A DNA stretch of 35,311 nucleotides from Streptomyces sp. MZ04. Lineage in GTDB: Bacteria; Actinomycetota; Actinomycetes; Streptomycetales; Streptomycetaceae. This document shows, in pieces, positions 14,776-21,448 of this stretch; within the stretch, counting starts at the first letter, position 1, and each line of letters opens with the position of its first letter. A program made the position numbers and the translations under genes. The stretch spans positions 1-35,311 of the forward strand of contig NZ_SRIC01000053.1 in assembly GCF_004684775.1 (NCBI RefSeq), in the 5' to 3' direction. The notes beneath the pieces were generated by a model. The model made no database searches, was not told the DNA's origin, and saw nothing but the letters and a program-made list of their open reading frames with translations.

Positions 14776-14940
14776 CTAGATCTTCATCAGCGAATCCCGG
14801 ATCCGATCCGTGTCCAGCGGGGGCACCCGACAGCCCTGGCGCAGCTCCGTCTTGCCCTCGGGGATGTCGCGGCTCTCCAATTCCGCCGGGGTAGCGCAAG
14901 GGGCCAGCCGGCGGCCCGGGACTCGCCGTCCGGGGAGCAT
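14776..14940 (-). CDS. Small ORF or gene fragment downstream of the STAND gene, unknown function
   Basis: From an ATG at 14940 the frame encodes 54 residues (MLPGRRVPGRRLAPC start, TDRIRDSLMKI end) to a TAG at 14776-14778. Coding-like sequence continues upstream in the same frame to about 15020 (segment GAILHGSPDPHWVTS) without an ATG, GTG or TTG, directly after the STAND gene stop. Codon bias is good. It may be a 5'-truncated gene, the tail of a former longer upstream protein, or a third component of the conflict module. I do not recognise the family. Confidence 0.45.
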   Translation of the reverse strand: MLPGRRVPGRRLAPCATPAELESRDIPEGKTELRQGCRVPPLDTDRIRDSLMKI

Positions 14941-15020
14941 GCTGGTGACCCAGTGTGGGTCGGGTGATCCGTGCAGGATCGCACCGGGCAGGCCGGCCCG
15001 ACGATCGTCGCCGAACGGAT

Positions 15021-18014
15021 TCAGTCCGCCAGTCGGCGGGCGTCATCGGTGAGCCAGGCAGGGGCGATGACCTCGGCGTTTGCGTCAAGGGCAGCAGCCG
15101 CGCGCGTCAGAGCATCGGCGGCGGCCTGCCGAGCGGTGGGGAGGGCGCGGGCAGCCTCGGCCAGGGAGCGGGCCGCTTCCGCTTGGGCTGCTCCGGCGAT
15201 CTGGAGCGCGGTCGAGGCGCGTTCGGCTGTGGTGGCGGCCTCCGTGAGGCGGTCGTCGCGCCAGTGCGCCCAGGCGAGGTTGAGCAGGCAGACGCCCTCC
15301 GCCCGGGGGTTCTCCATGAGCGAGGCTTCGTGGCGGGCTTCTTCGAGGGCCGAGGCCGCTTGCTCCGGGTCGTCGAGGGCCAGGAGAGCGATGCCTCGCG
15401 CGTTCAGTGCGTAGGCGATCGCCTCCTGACTGCCGGCGGCGCGGTAGGCGCGGGCCGTCTCAGCGCCGGCGTCGGCGGTCTCCTGCCAGCGGCCCAGCGT
15501 GAGCAGGGCGATGGTGCGCGCGTTGCCCGCACGGGCGGCCGTGAGCGGATCGCCGCTCGCCTCGGCCATCGCGTGCAGCTGGTCAGCACCGTCCAGCGCG
15601 CTCTCGCCGTCGCCGAGGTAACTGTGGGCGAGGCTGAGGGAGAGCCTCGCGTGCACTTCGCGCTCGGTGTCGCCGAGTTCGTGCGCCAGCTCGGCGGCGC
15701 GGGCGAGAGGTTCGACGGTGGCTCCCTGGTCGCCGAGTTGCCGGTGGGCATCTCCGAGGCCGAAGAGCGCGTTCTGCAGTGCGGGCCTGTCACCGAGGCG
15801 TTCGGCAAGGGCGGCCGCTTCGGTGAACAGCTGGGCCGCCTGTTCCATCGGTCCCGCGCTGAGCCGGGCGTGCCCGTAGGCGACGGAGTGCGCGAGACGC
15901 ACCCGCTCGTCGCCGATGTGCCCGTCGACGGCGAGGTGCATCGAGACGGCGGCGAGCACCGAGCCGTGCCAGACGAGCCATTCGCTGATCTCGTTCAGCA
16001 CCCGCGCGGCGCCGTCGTGGTCGCCCGCTCGCACGAGGTGGTCGAACTGCCGTCGGTGCGGCTCGATGTCCTCCAGCGTCCGCCATGTGCCGCGCGGCTT
16101 GGCCTGGCGCGCGTACCACGATGCAATCTCCCGTTGCACTGCCTGCCTCCTGAAAGGTCCGTGCTGTGGCATCCGTCCGTAAGCGATCTCCGCGTCCAGC
16201 GGGTGAAGGGCGAAGGTGCGACGCGCCCGGTCCACGGACACCAGATGCACGCGGATGAGGGACATGAGGACGGGTATCACGGGCAGGTCCGGATCGAGTC
16301 CGTCCACGATCTCCACGACCACGCTCTGCTCGGCGGGGGTACGCAGCGCGGCGAGGACACCGAGGACGGCATGCGCCCGCTCGTCAAGGCGTCCGTAGCG
16401 GTCCTGGGCAAGCTCGGCTACGACGCTGTCGCGTTGGGTGAAGTCCTGCAGTACGTCCTGAAGGCTGGGCAACAGCACCGTGTCGTCGTCGGCGAGCACA
16501 CCGACGAGGAGTTCCAGCGCGCGTGGGACGCCGTGGACACGGACCGCGGCGGCCAGCAGTTCCTCGTCGGACAGGTCGGCCATACCGAGGCTGCCGTCCC
16601 GGTCGAGTTCGCGCAGCAGCGCCACCGCCTCGGCGGGGCCCAGGCCCTCGGAGAGTTTCACGTGCGCGGCGAAACGCCGCAGTTCGGGGGCGAGGCGCAC
16701 CGGTACCTGGCTGGTGACGAGGAGACGTGGGGTGGCGGGAACCCTGAACAGCCAGTCGAGGAGGACCGCCAGCTCCTCGTCTGCGATGCTGCCGTCGTCG
16801 TGGAGCAGGTCCTCCAGATTGTCCATGAGGATGACGATCAGCCGGTCGCCCATCGCCACGCGCAGTTCGTCGAGCCTGTCCTGCATCGTCCCGGCGGCGG
16901 CCCAGACCTTGCGCAGATTCGTTTCCTGCTCGGATCCGAGCAGCCGGGCGCAGTCGAAATAGAGGCGTTCCAGAGAGATCCCGGAGGTGCGGGTGGAGAG
17001 GTTGACCAGGCCGAACGGGAGTGACCCCTCAGCGGGGCGAGGCCATTCGCCGCGGTCGAGGAGGTCCATGACCTTCGCGGCGAGCGCGCTCTTGCCGATG
17101 CCGCGCGGGCCGGTGATGGTCACCATGCGGGTAGCAGGATCGTTCAAGTGGCGCGCGATCTCGTCGCGTTCATGGGTGCGGTTCTTGAACAGCTCGATGC
17201 CGTGCGCCACGGGAACCCCGACCACCCGCACGCCACGCGCCCACGCCTCGCGCGGTTCTCCGGGGACGGCGAGGGGCAGGGCCCCCGTGTCCGGGAGCGC
17301 AAGGAGACGGGCGAGTTCCGCGCGGTCTGCGGCGTCGCACGCCTGCAGCGCACGGTCGAGGCGGACCGCGGTGAGTCGGCCCGCACCCTCCGAGCGGTGG
17401 TGCTCGGCGACCACGCCGATGATCCGGTTGCCGGCCCACACCGCGGCACCGGACATGCCCGCCCACGGCGACGCGCCCGGATCGGGATCGGTTCCGGCCG
17501 GAATCACGGTCACTTCCAGCGTGCCGGTACGCAGGTTGGAGAGTGCTGCCACGGTGCCGTCCGCCTGGTGCAGTTCGCGGAAGTACGCGCCGTCGGTGCT
17601 GCGGCGCTGCTTCCACAGCGGGAATCCGGCAGCGTGTACGCCGATCACGCCGTGCCGGTCGTCAGCGATGCGCCCGAAACGGGCCCGTTCGATGACCTCG
17701 GATGCTGCTGGTGGTGGTACCACGGTCAGCACCGCGAGGTCGCTGCCCTCGTCCGCCCAGGCCACGGTCGCCGCAGCCGACCACTCTCCGGGACGGTCGG
17801 CGTCGCACCGCACGACAACCCCGGTCGCATCGGCGACCACATGGGCAGCCGTGAGGATCACACCAGCGGAGATCCGATAACCGGAGCCACGCCGCCTGCC
17901 GCTGCCGTTTTCGGCAATGACCTCGGCGATCCGGTGCGGGTCGAGCCCGGGCCCATCGGCCGGGGAATCGGGCCTCACCGAGCGCTCAAGAGATTCAGCA
18001 GGCTCAGCGCTCAT
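15021..18014 (-). CDS. Trypsin-like protease / STAND NTPase / TPR protein (predicted conflict system)
   Basis: This 997-residue three-part protein has, first, a trypsin-like serine protease at about 25-240 with an intact triad: His58 (LTAAHVV), Asp92 (SDLAVL) and Ser188 (AGMSGAAVW). Second comes an NB-ARC-like STAND NTPase at about 275-600 with Walker A GPRGIGKS (302-309) and Walker B ILMDNLED (Asp398). The sensor segment reads LLVTSQVP, with Gln where Arg is usual. Third are helical TPR repeats at about 620-960. This architecture matches predicted NTP-dependent conflict/anti-phage systems of actinobacteria, in which repeats sense a trigger, the NTPase oligomerises and the protease is the effector; this role is inferred. 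ATG 18014 overlaps the Trypco2 gene by 11 bases. Confidence 0.92.
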   Translation of the reverse strand: MSAEPAESLERSVRPDSPADGPGLDPHRIAEVIAENGSGRRRGSGYRISAGVILTAAHVVADATGVVVRCDADRPGEWSAAATVAWADEGSDLAVLTVVPPPAASEVIERARFGRIADDRHGVIGVHAAGFPLWKQRRSTDGAYFRELHQADGTVAALSNLRTGTLEVTVIPAGTDPDPGASPWAGMSGAAVWAGNRIIGVVAEHHRSEGAGRLTAVRLDRALQACDAADRAELARLLALPDTGALPLAVPGEPREAWARGVRVVGVPVAHGIELFKNRTHERDEIARHLNDPATRMVTITGPRGIGKSALAAKVMDLLDRGEWPRPAEGSLPFGLVNLSTRTSGISLERLYFDCARLLGSEQETNLRKVWAAAGTMQDRLDELRVAMGDRLIVILMDNLEDLLHDDGSIADEELAVLLDWLFRVPATPRLLVTSQVPVRLAPELRRFAAHVKLSEGLGPAEAVALLRELDRDGSLGMADLSDEELLAAAVRVHGVPRALELLVGVLADDDTVLLPSLQDVLQDFTQRDSVVAELAQDRYGRLDERAHAVLGVLAALRTPAEQSVVVEIVDGLDPDLPVIPVLMSLIRVHLVSVDRARRTFALHPLDAEIAYGRMPQHGPFRRQAVQREIASWYARQAKPRGTWRTLEDIEPHRRQFDHLVRAGDHDGAARVLNEISEWLVWHGSVLAAVSMHLAVDGHIGDERVRLAHSVAYGHARLSAGPMEQAAQLFTEAAALAERLGDRPALQNALFGLGDAHRQLGDQGATVEPLARAAELAHELGDTEREVHARLSLSLAHSYLGDGESALDGADQLHAMAEASGDPLTAARAGNARTIALLTLGRWQETADAGAETARAYRAAGSQEAIAYALNARGIALLALDDPEQAASALEEARHEASLMENPRAEGVCLLNLAWAHWRDDRLTEAATTAERASTALQIAGAAQAEAARSLAEAARALPTARQAAADALTRAAAALDANAEVIAPAWLTDDARRLAD

Positions 18015-18315
18015 GGGGCAGCTCGACACCCGAGATCAGCGCGGGCCGGTCGGGTGCGTCGCCACGTACCGGCTGAAGGGTGAGCATGACCCGCTGGGTG
18101 GCCACGTGCGCGGACCGAGCGGAATGGTGGACGTCGAACACCCAGAACCTCACCTTGGCCCCCGGCTCCCGGCTCCGTTCCACGCCCACGGTGAGTTCGA
18201 GTTCGAGCTTCTCCGCCTGGAACCGGAGCCCTTCGCCTTCCCCGTCCGCCATGGCCCGGCTCAGCTCGCTCCGCAACTGGGCGATCATGTCCGCCAGTTC
18301 CACCGCGTCGTCCAC
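18004..18315 (-). CDS. Trypsin-co-occurring domain 2 (Trypco2) protein
   Basis: This 103-residue protein is a good match by eye to the Trypco2 family: an N-terminal helix (VELADMIAQLRSELSRAM), GEGEGLRFQAEKLELELTV, and a beta half with KVRFWVFDV and TQRVMLTLQPV, followed by a short tail. The family is known for co-occurring with trypsin-like proteases and STAND NTPases in predicted conflict systems; its biochemical role is unknown and it may be an adaptor or substrate of the protease. GTG at 18315 was chosen because AGGAGAGG lies about 8 bases upstream; a longer frame to 18366 has no support. Its stop overlaps the start of the protease/STAND gene, so the two are co-translated. Confidence 0.88.
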   Translation of the reverse strand: MDDAVELADMIAQLRSELSRAMADGEGEGLRFQAEKLELELTVGVERSREPGAKVRFWVFDVHHSARSAHVATQRVMLTLQPVRGDAPDRPALISGVELPHER

Positions 18316-18422
18316 TCTCGGCCCTCTCCTCGCCCGACACCAACCGACCATGTGCCCGCCGAGCATACCGACGGATGGTCAACTGCACGGCGCGCGGACC
18401 GACTTGCGCTCCCGACAGCGTC

Positions 18423-19103
18423 TCAGGAACGGATTTTCGGGGCGTAGCGCAGCAGAACGACATCATCGATGGGGCGTGCTTCAAGGAGTTTCATACGGGC
18501 TGTGGAACCACCGGGATACTGCGCCGGGGCCAGGAACGTCGGCGCGGCGGCCTCGCCCACCAGGAGCGGTGCGACGACGAAGTGGAGTTCATCGGCCAGG
18601 TTCTGCGCCAGGAGCTGGGTGTGGATCGTCCCGCCGCCTTCCACCAGGAGCCTTTCCACCCCGCGTCGGCCGAGTTCGTCAAGGAGGAGGGGCCAGTCGA
18701 GGGCGGGGCCGGTACTGACGATGCCGGCGAGGGTGCCCAGGATGCGACGGACCCGGGACAGCGCGCCGTCCACCGTGAAGACCAGCTTCTCGCCCCCGCA
18801 GTGCCAGAACGCGCCCCTCGCGTCCAACTCGGCGGACCCGGTGACCGTGACCTTGAGCGGATGCTCCGGCTTGCCGGACGCGATGCGCCGGGCACGCCGT
18901 TCGGCGCTCGTCACCAGCAGTCGCGGGTTGTCCCTGCGCAAGGTGGTGGCGCCGACCAGGATGGCGTCAGCCGCGGCTCGTTCACGGTCGACGCGGTCGA
19001 GGTCCCGGCGGTTGGAGAGCACGAGCCGCTCACGGGCGGTGTCATCCAGACGGCCGTCCACGGAGACAGCCGCCGACAGAAGTACGTACGGGCGAATGGC
19101 CAT
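18423..19103 (-). CDS. RibD C-terminal / dihydrofolate reductase-fold reductase
   Basis: This 226-residue reductase of the RibD_C fold normally reduces the ribose of a pyrimidine or pterin intermediate with NADPH. Motifs are an SVDGRL-type start (VLLSAAVSVDGRLDD), DAILVGATTLRRDNPRLLV, a central LLVEGGGTIHTQLL nucleotide/substrate loop and ADELHFVVAPLLVG. There is no deaminase domain, as in stand-alone RibD-like proteins of uncharacterised actinobacterial pterin-like clusters. ATG 19103 lies 11 bases after the PTPS stop; a GTG at 19142 would overlap that gene. The role probably follows or parallels the PTPS-like protein. No GTP cyclohydrolase is present here to start such a pathway. Confidence 0.88.
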   Translation of the reverse strand: MAIRPYVLLSAAVSVDGRLDDTARERLVLSNRRDLDRVDRERAAADAILVGATTLRRDNPRLLVTSAERRARRIASGKPEHPLKVTVTGSAELDARGAFWHCGGEKLVFTVDGALSRVRRILGTLAGIVSTGPALDWPLLLDELGRRGVERLLVEGGGTIHTQLLAQNLADELHFVVAPLLVGEAAAPTFLAPAQYPGGSTARMKLLEARPIDDVVLLRYAPKIRS

Positions 19104-19114
19104 GGCCCGGGCGG

Positions 19115-19513
19115 TCAGAGTGCGCGCTGGTAGTCGGCCCACGCTATGTGTGATTCGTGGAGCCGCACGGTGAGCCCTGTCAGACCGCGGGCGCCGGGGC
19201 CCAGAGCGCCGTCATGTATGCGGGCGGCGAGACGGTCCGCGATGACCTTGGCCAGGAACTCCGTGGTGGTGTTGGTTCCGGCGAAGTCCGGGTCGTCGTC
19301 GAGGTTCTGGTAAGAGAGCGCTGAGACGATCCCGCGCACTTCCCTGGCGGCCAGGTCCATGTCGATGACCAGGTTGTCGGCGTCCAGCTCTGGACGCTGG
19401 AAGGCCGCGTCGACCAGGTACGTCGCTCCGTGCAGGCGCTGCGCGGGACCGAAGACCTCGCCATGGAGGCTATGGGCGATCATGAGGTGATCGCGGACGG
19501 TAACGGTGAACAT
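19115..19513 (-). CDS. 6-pyruvoyl-tetrahydropterin synthase / QueD-like protein
   Basis: This 132-residue protein has the PTPS/QueD fold. The first zinc His is in the MIAHSL segment and a second in LHGATYLVD; the canonical HGH is changed to HGA and the usual catalytic Cys before it is absent (PAQRLHG). The C terminus has [10 protein letters not shown] with the substrate-anchoring Glu. The sequence therefore belongs to the non-canonical branch that co-occurs with a zinc-type alcohol dehydrogenase and a RibD-like reductase, and neither PTPS nor QueD activity should be assumed. A GGAGAAG ribosome site precedes the ATG. It lies 52 bases after the dehydrogenase in one operon. Confidence 0.88.
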   Translation of the reverse strand: MFTVTVRDHLMIAHSLHGEVFGPAQRLHGATYLVDAAFQRPELDADNLVIDMDLAAREVRGIVSALSYQNLDDDPDFAGTNTTTEFLAKVIADRLAARIHDGALGPGARGLTGLTVRLHESHIAWADYQRAL

Positions 19514-19565
19514 GACTTCTCCGGAAGGGTGTTGACGGCGGTGGCGGGGCAGGCGCAGCGCAGCA

Positions 19566-20545
19566 TCAGTAAGGGCTGTATCGGATGCGGTGGCAGAGGC
19601 CGGGAAGCTTGCCCGTGGCGATCTCCGCCATGACTCGCGGGAGTTCGTCGAAATCAGACTCGCCAGTGATCAGCACATCGAAGGTCGGGTCCCGCAGGAA
19701 GTCGAGCGCCAGGCTGAGCCGGTCGGCGGCCGTGTGCCGCCCGCGCCGTTCCGGCGGCACGGCGCCGACCTGGCTACTGCGCAGCGACAGGCGCCGGGAG
19801 TGGAAGAACTCCCCCAGCGGCAGGGTCACCGACCGGTCGCCGTACCAGCTCAGATCGACCACGGAGCCCTCGGGAACGAGCAGTTCGAGGGAGCGGCGGA
19901 GCCCGGCCTGAGTCGCGCTGGCATGAAAAACGACATCGCAGTCATCTCTTGCCTGCGCGGGGTCGGCAAAGGCAACGCCGAGCATCGCGGCGACCTCCGC
20001 GCGGGCCGGATCGACGTCGACGAGCTGCACCCGGACACCGGGGAACCGGGCCAGGAGCGCGGCCACGCAGCAACCGACCAGGCCCGCGCCCACCACCGCG
20101 ATCCGGTCGCCAATCCGCGGTGGCGCATCCCACAGCGCGTTCAGCGCGGTCTCGACGATGCCGGCCAGCACGGCGCGCTCCGGCGGTACCGCGTCGGGCA
20201 CCGGCGTGAGAGCTCCGGCCGGGACCCGGAAACGGGTCTGGTGCGGGTACAGGCTGAACACGGTCCGGCCCACCAGCTCCGTCGGCCCAGCCTCTACCCG
20301 CCCGACATTGAGGTACCCGTACTTGACGGGTCCGGGGAAGTCGCCCTCCTGAAAGGGGGCGCGCATGGCCGCGTACTGGCTGGTGGGGACCCTGCCATGG
20401 AAAACCAGAGACTCCGTGCCACGGCTCACGGCCGAGAACAGGGTCCGAACTAGGGCCTCATCACCAGGCGGGCAGGCGGGCTCGACGTCAGAATCTCACT
20501 CCGCCCTGGGGACATAACCCAAAAGGAGCGTATGTGGCTCGGCAC
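19566..20545 (-). pseudogene. Zinc-binding alcohol dehydrogenase family gene with a 5' frameshift
   Basis: The main frame (GTG 20429 to 19566, 287 residues) is a medium-chain dehydrogenase-like protein with a Rossmann motif VVGAGLVGCCVAALLA and segments KYGYLNVG and CDVVFHASAT. Its first residues (SRGTESLVFHG) correspond to the inside of the family's N-terminal domain. The missing start is found in another frame: GTG 20545, with AGAGGA just upstream, reads SFWVMSPGRSEILTSSPPA and stops at 20450, while the main frame is open and coding-like from about 20490 (PGDEALVRTLFSAVSRGTES). One lost base near 20465-20480 explains both. No slippery heptamer is visible, so mutation or sequence error is more likely than programmed frameshifting. 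Confidence 0.8.
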
Positions 20546-20649
20546 AGGTGATCCTCTGCTAGCGGGGCCCGCCTGCGGACCCTCCAACAACCTCCGGCAC
20601 CAAACATCCCAGCCCACCGGAACGTTGTCCCCACCGGTTCGGCGCCGCC

Positions 20650-20669
20650 ATTCCCCCGGAGTGGGGAAT
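20650..20669. promoter_or_regulatory. Inverted repeat upstream of the dehydrogenase operon
   Basis: Perfect 7-bp arms ATTCCCC (20650-20656) and GGGGAAT (20663-20669) with a 6-base spacer lie 105 bases upstream of the GTG at 20545. A minus-strand TAGGAT hexamer (20677-20682) sits just upstream of the repeat. The placement fits an operator, but no regulator gene is adjacent. Confidence 0.35.
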
Positions 20670-20712
20670 TCCTGCGATCCTAGACGATCAAGTTGCGGGC
20701 CCGGAGGGCGAC

Positions 20713-20870
20713 TCAGAGCGCATCGGCATGCGGGAAGAAAACGCACAAAGACGCGGTTCTGGCGGAGGCGGCGGCCAGGTAGTCGGCGAGGCGTGCGGCC
20801 TGCCGCCATGCACTTTCCTGCTGTTGCAGTGAGCCGTTTCCAAGCCGGCGGTTCTGACCGCGAGTTGGAC
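20713..20870 (-). pseudogene. C-terminal remnant of an unidentified protein
   Basis: A minus-strand frame ending in TGA at 20713-20715 reads GNGSLQQQESAWRQAARLAD and then YLAAASARTASLCVFF, with a coding-like character. It has no start of its own and runs into the transposon remnant near 20870. It is probably the tail of a gene cut by the insertion, and may have been the next member of the dehydrogenase operon. The family is not recognised. Confidence 0.35.
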
Positions 20871-21025
20871 AGTCCTGCGCAACGACGAAGCTCCTGGTAG
20901 ACGGGTTCTCGACCAAGATCACCCGTGTCCGCCAGGAGCTTCATGTGCTTGTCTACCCGTCCTCGATAGATCTGTCCAGCCGAACTTTGCGGTTCCTGAC
21001 GGGACAACTGACCGTGCGTCGTAAA
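20870..21025 (+). mobile_element. Remnant of an IS5-like insertion sequence, 5' end only
   Basis: The segment contains GAAGCTCCTGG (20887-20897) and its inverted copy CCAGGAGCTTC just before an ATG at 20945. The ATG starts the transposase N terminus MLVYPSSIDLSSRTLRFLTG followed by QLTVRRK, familiar from IS5-family DDE transposases of Streptomyces. The catalytic domain and right end are missing: after about 27 codons the sequence becomes tuf3. The exact left end is uncertain. It marks the right edge of the accessory block. Confidence 0.7.
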
Positions 21026-21388
21026 GACAACGTGGCGCTGCTGCTTCGCGGTGTGCCGCGCGACGCCGTACGACGCGGTCATGTCGTCGCGGCGCCGGGC
21101 AGCGTCAGTCCGAGCCGCCGCTTCACCGCACGGGTGTACGTCCTGTCGACCAAGGAGGGCGGACGGTCCACGCCGATCGCGACCGGCTACCGGCCGCAGT
21201 TCTACCTCCGCACCGCGGACGTCGTCGGCGACGTCGACCTCGGCGGGGCCGCCGTCGCCCGGCCCGGCGACACGGTCACCATGGCGGTCGAGCTCGGCCG
21301 TGACATGCCGCTCGAGTCGGGCCTCGGCTTCGCGATCCGCGAGGGCGGCCGCACCGTCGGGGCGGGCACGGTGACCGAGGTCGGCTGA
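20945..21388 (+). pseudogene. Transposase N terminus fused in frame to EF-Tu3 domain 3 (truncated tuf3)
   Basis: This 147-residue open frame comprises residues 1-27 from an IS5-like transposase and residues 28-147 matching tuf3 from codon 277 to the end ([13 protein letters not shown] onward), that is, the end of domain 2 and all of domain 3. Against the intact tuf3 in this window I count about 12 differences in 118 aligned residues, so it is a diverged copy, not a fresh duplicate. GTPase domain and most of domain 2 are absent, so it cannot act as an elongation factor. An AGGAG site 4 bases before the ATG means the chimera could be translated. A terminator-like hairpin follows. Confidence 0.85.
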
Positions 21389-21394
21389 CGGCAG

Positions 21395-21439
21395 GTGCCC
21401 GCCTCCCGCAGGGGATCCACCTCCGCGTGAGGCGGGCAC
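21395..21439 (+). terminator. Hairpin after the truncated tuf3
   Basis: Perfect 11-bp arms GTGCCCGCCTC (21395-21405) and GAGGCGGGCAC (21429-21439) with a 23-base loop, starting 6 bases after the stop. It differs from the terminator of the intact tuf3. The 3' arm abuts the promoter-like CACAAT of the next gene. Confidence 0.6.
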
Positions 21440-21448
21440 AATGGACCG

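Noticed and set aside
14461..15020. tRNA gene or integrase at the left edge of the island
   Set aside because: No cloverleaf-like sequence, CCA end or recombinase motif was found; the strong hairpin is better read as the tuf3 terminator.
14675..15088. 137-codon minus-strand frame across the STAND gene end
   Set aside because: It is Pro/Arg-rich with poor codon bias. The neighbouring frame ending at 14776 reads as better protein.
15021..18014. SARP/AfsR-type regulator
   Set aside because: It has NTPase and TPR parts, but the N terminus is a trypsin-like protease with an intact triad, not a winged-helix/BTAD domain.
19115..19513. QueD-like gene as part of a 7-deazaguanine DNA-modification (Dpd) system
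   Set aside because: No QueC, QueE, FolE, transglycosylase-like or dpd genes lie nearby, and the PTPS motif is non-canonical.
20450..20500. Programmed frameshift in the dehydrogenase gene
   Set aside because: No X-XXY-YYZ slippery sequence or following stable hairpin is seen at the switch point. A simple mutation or read error fits better.
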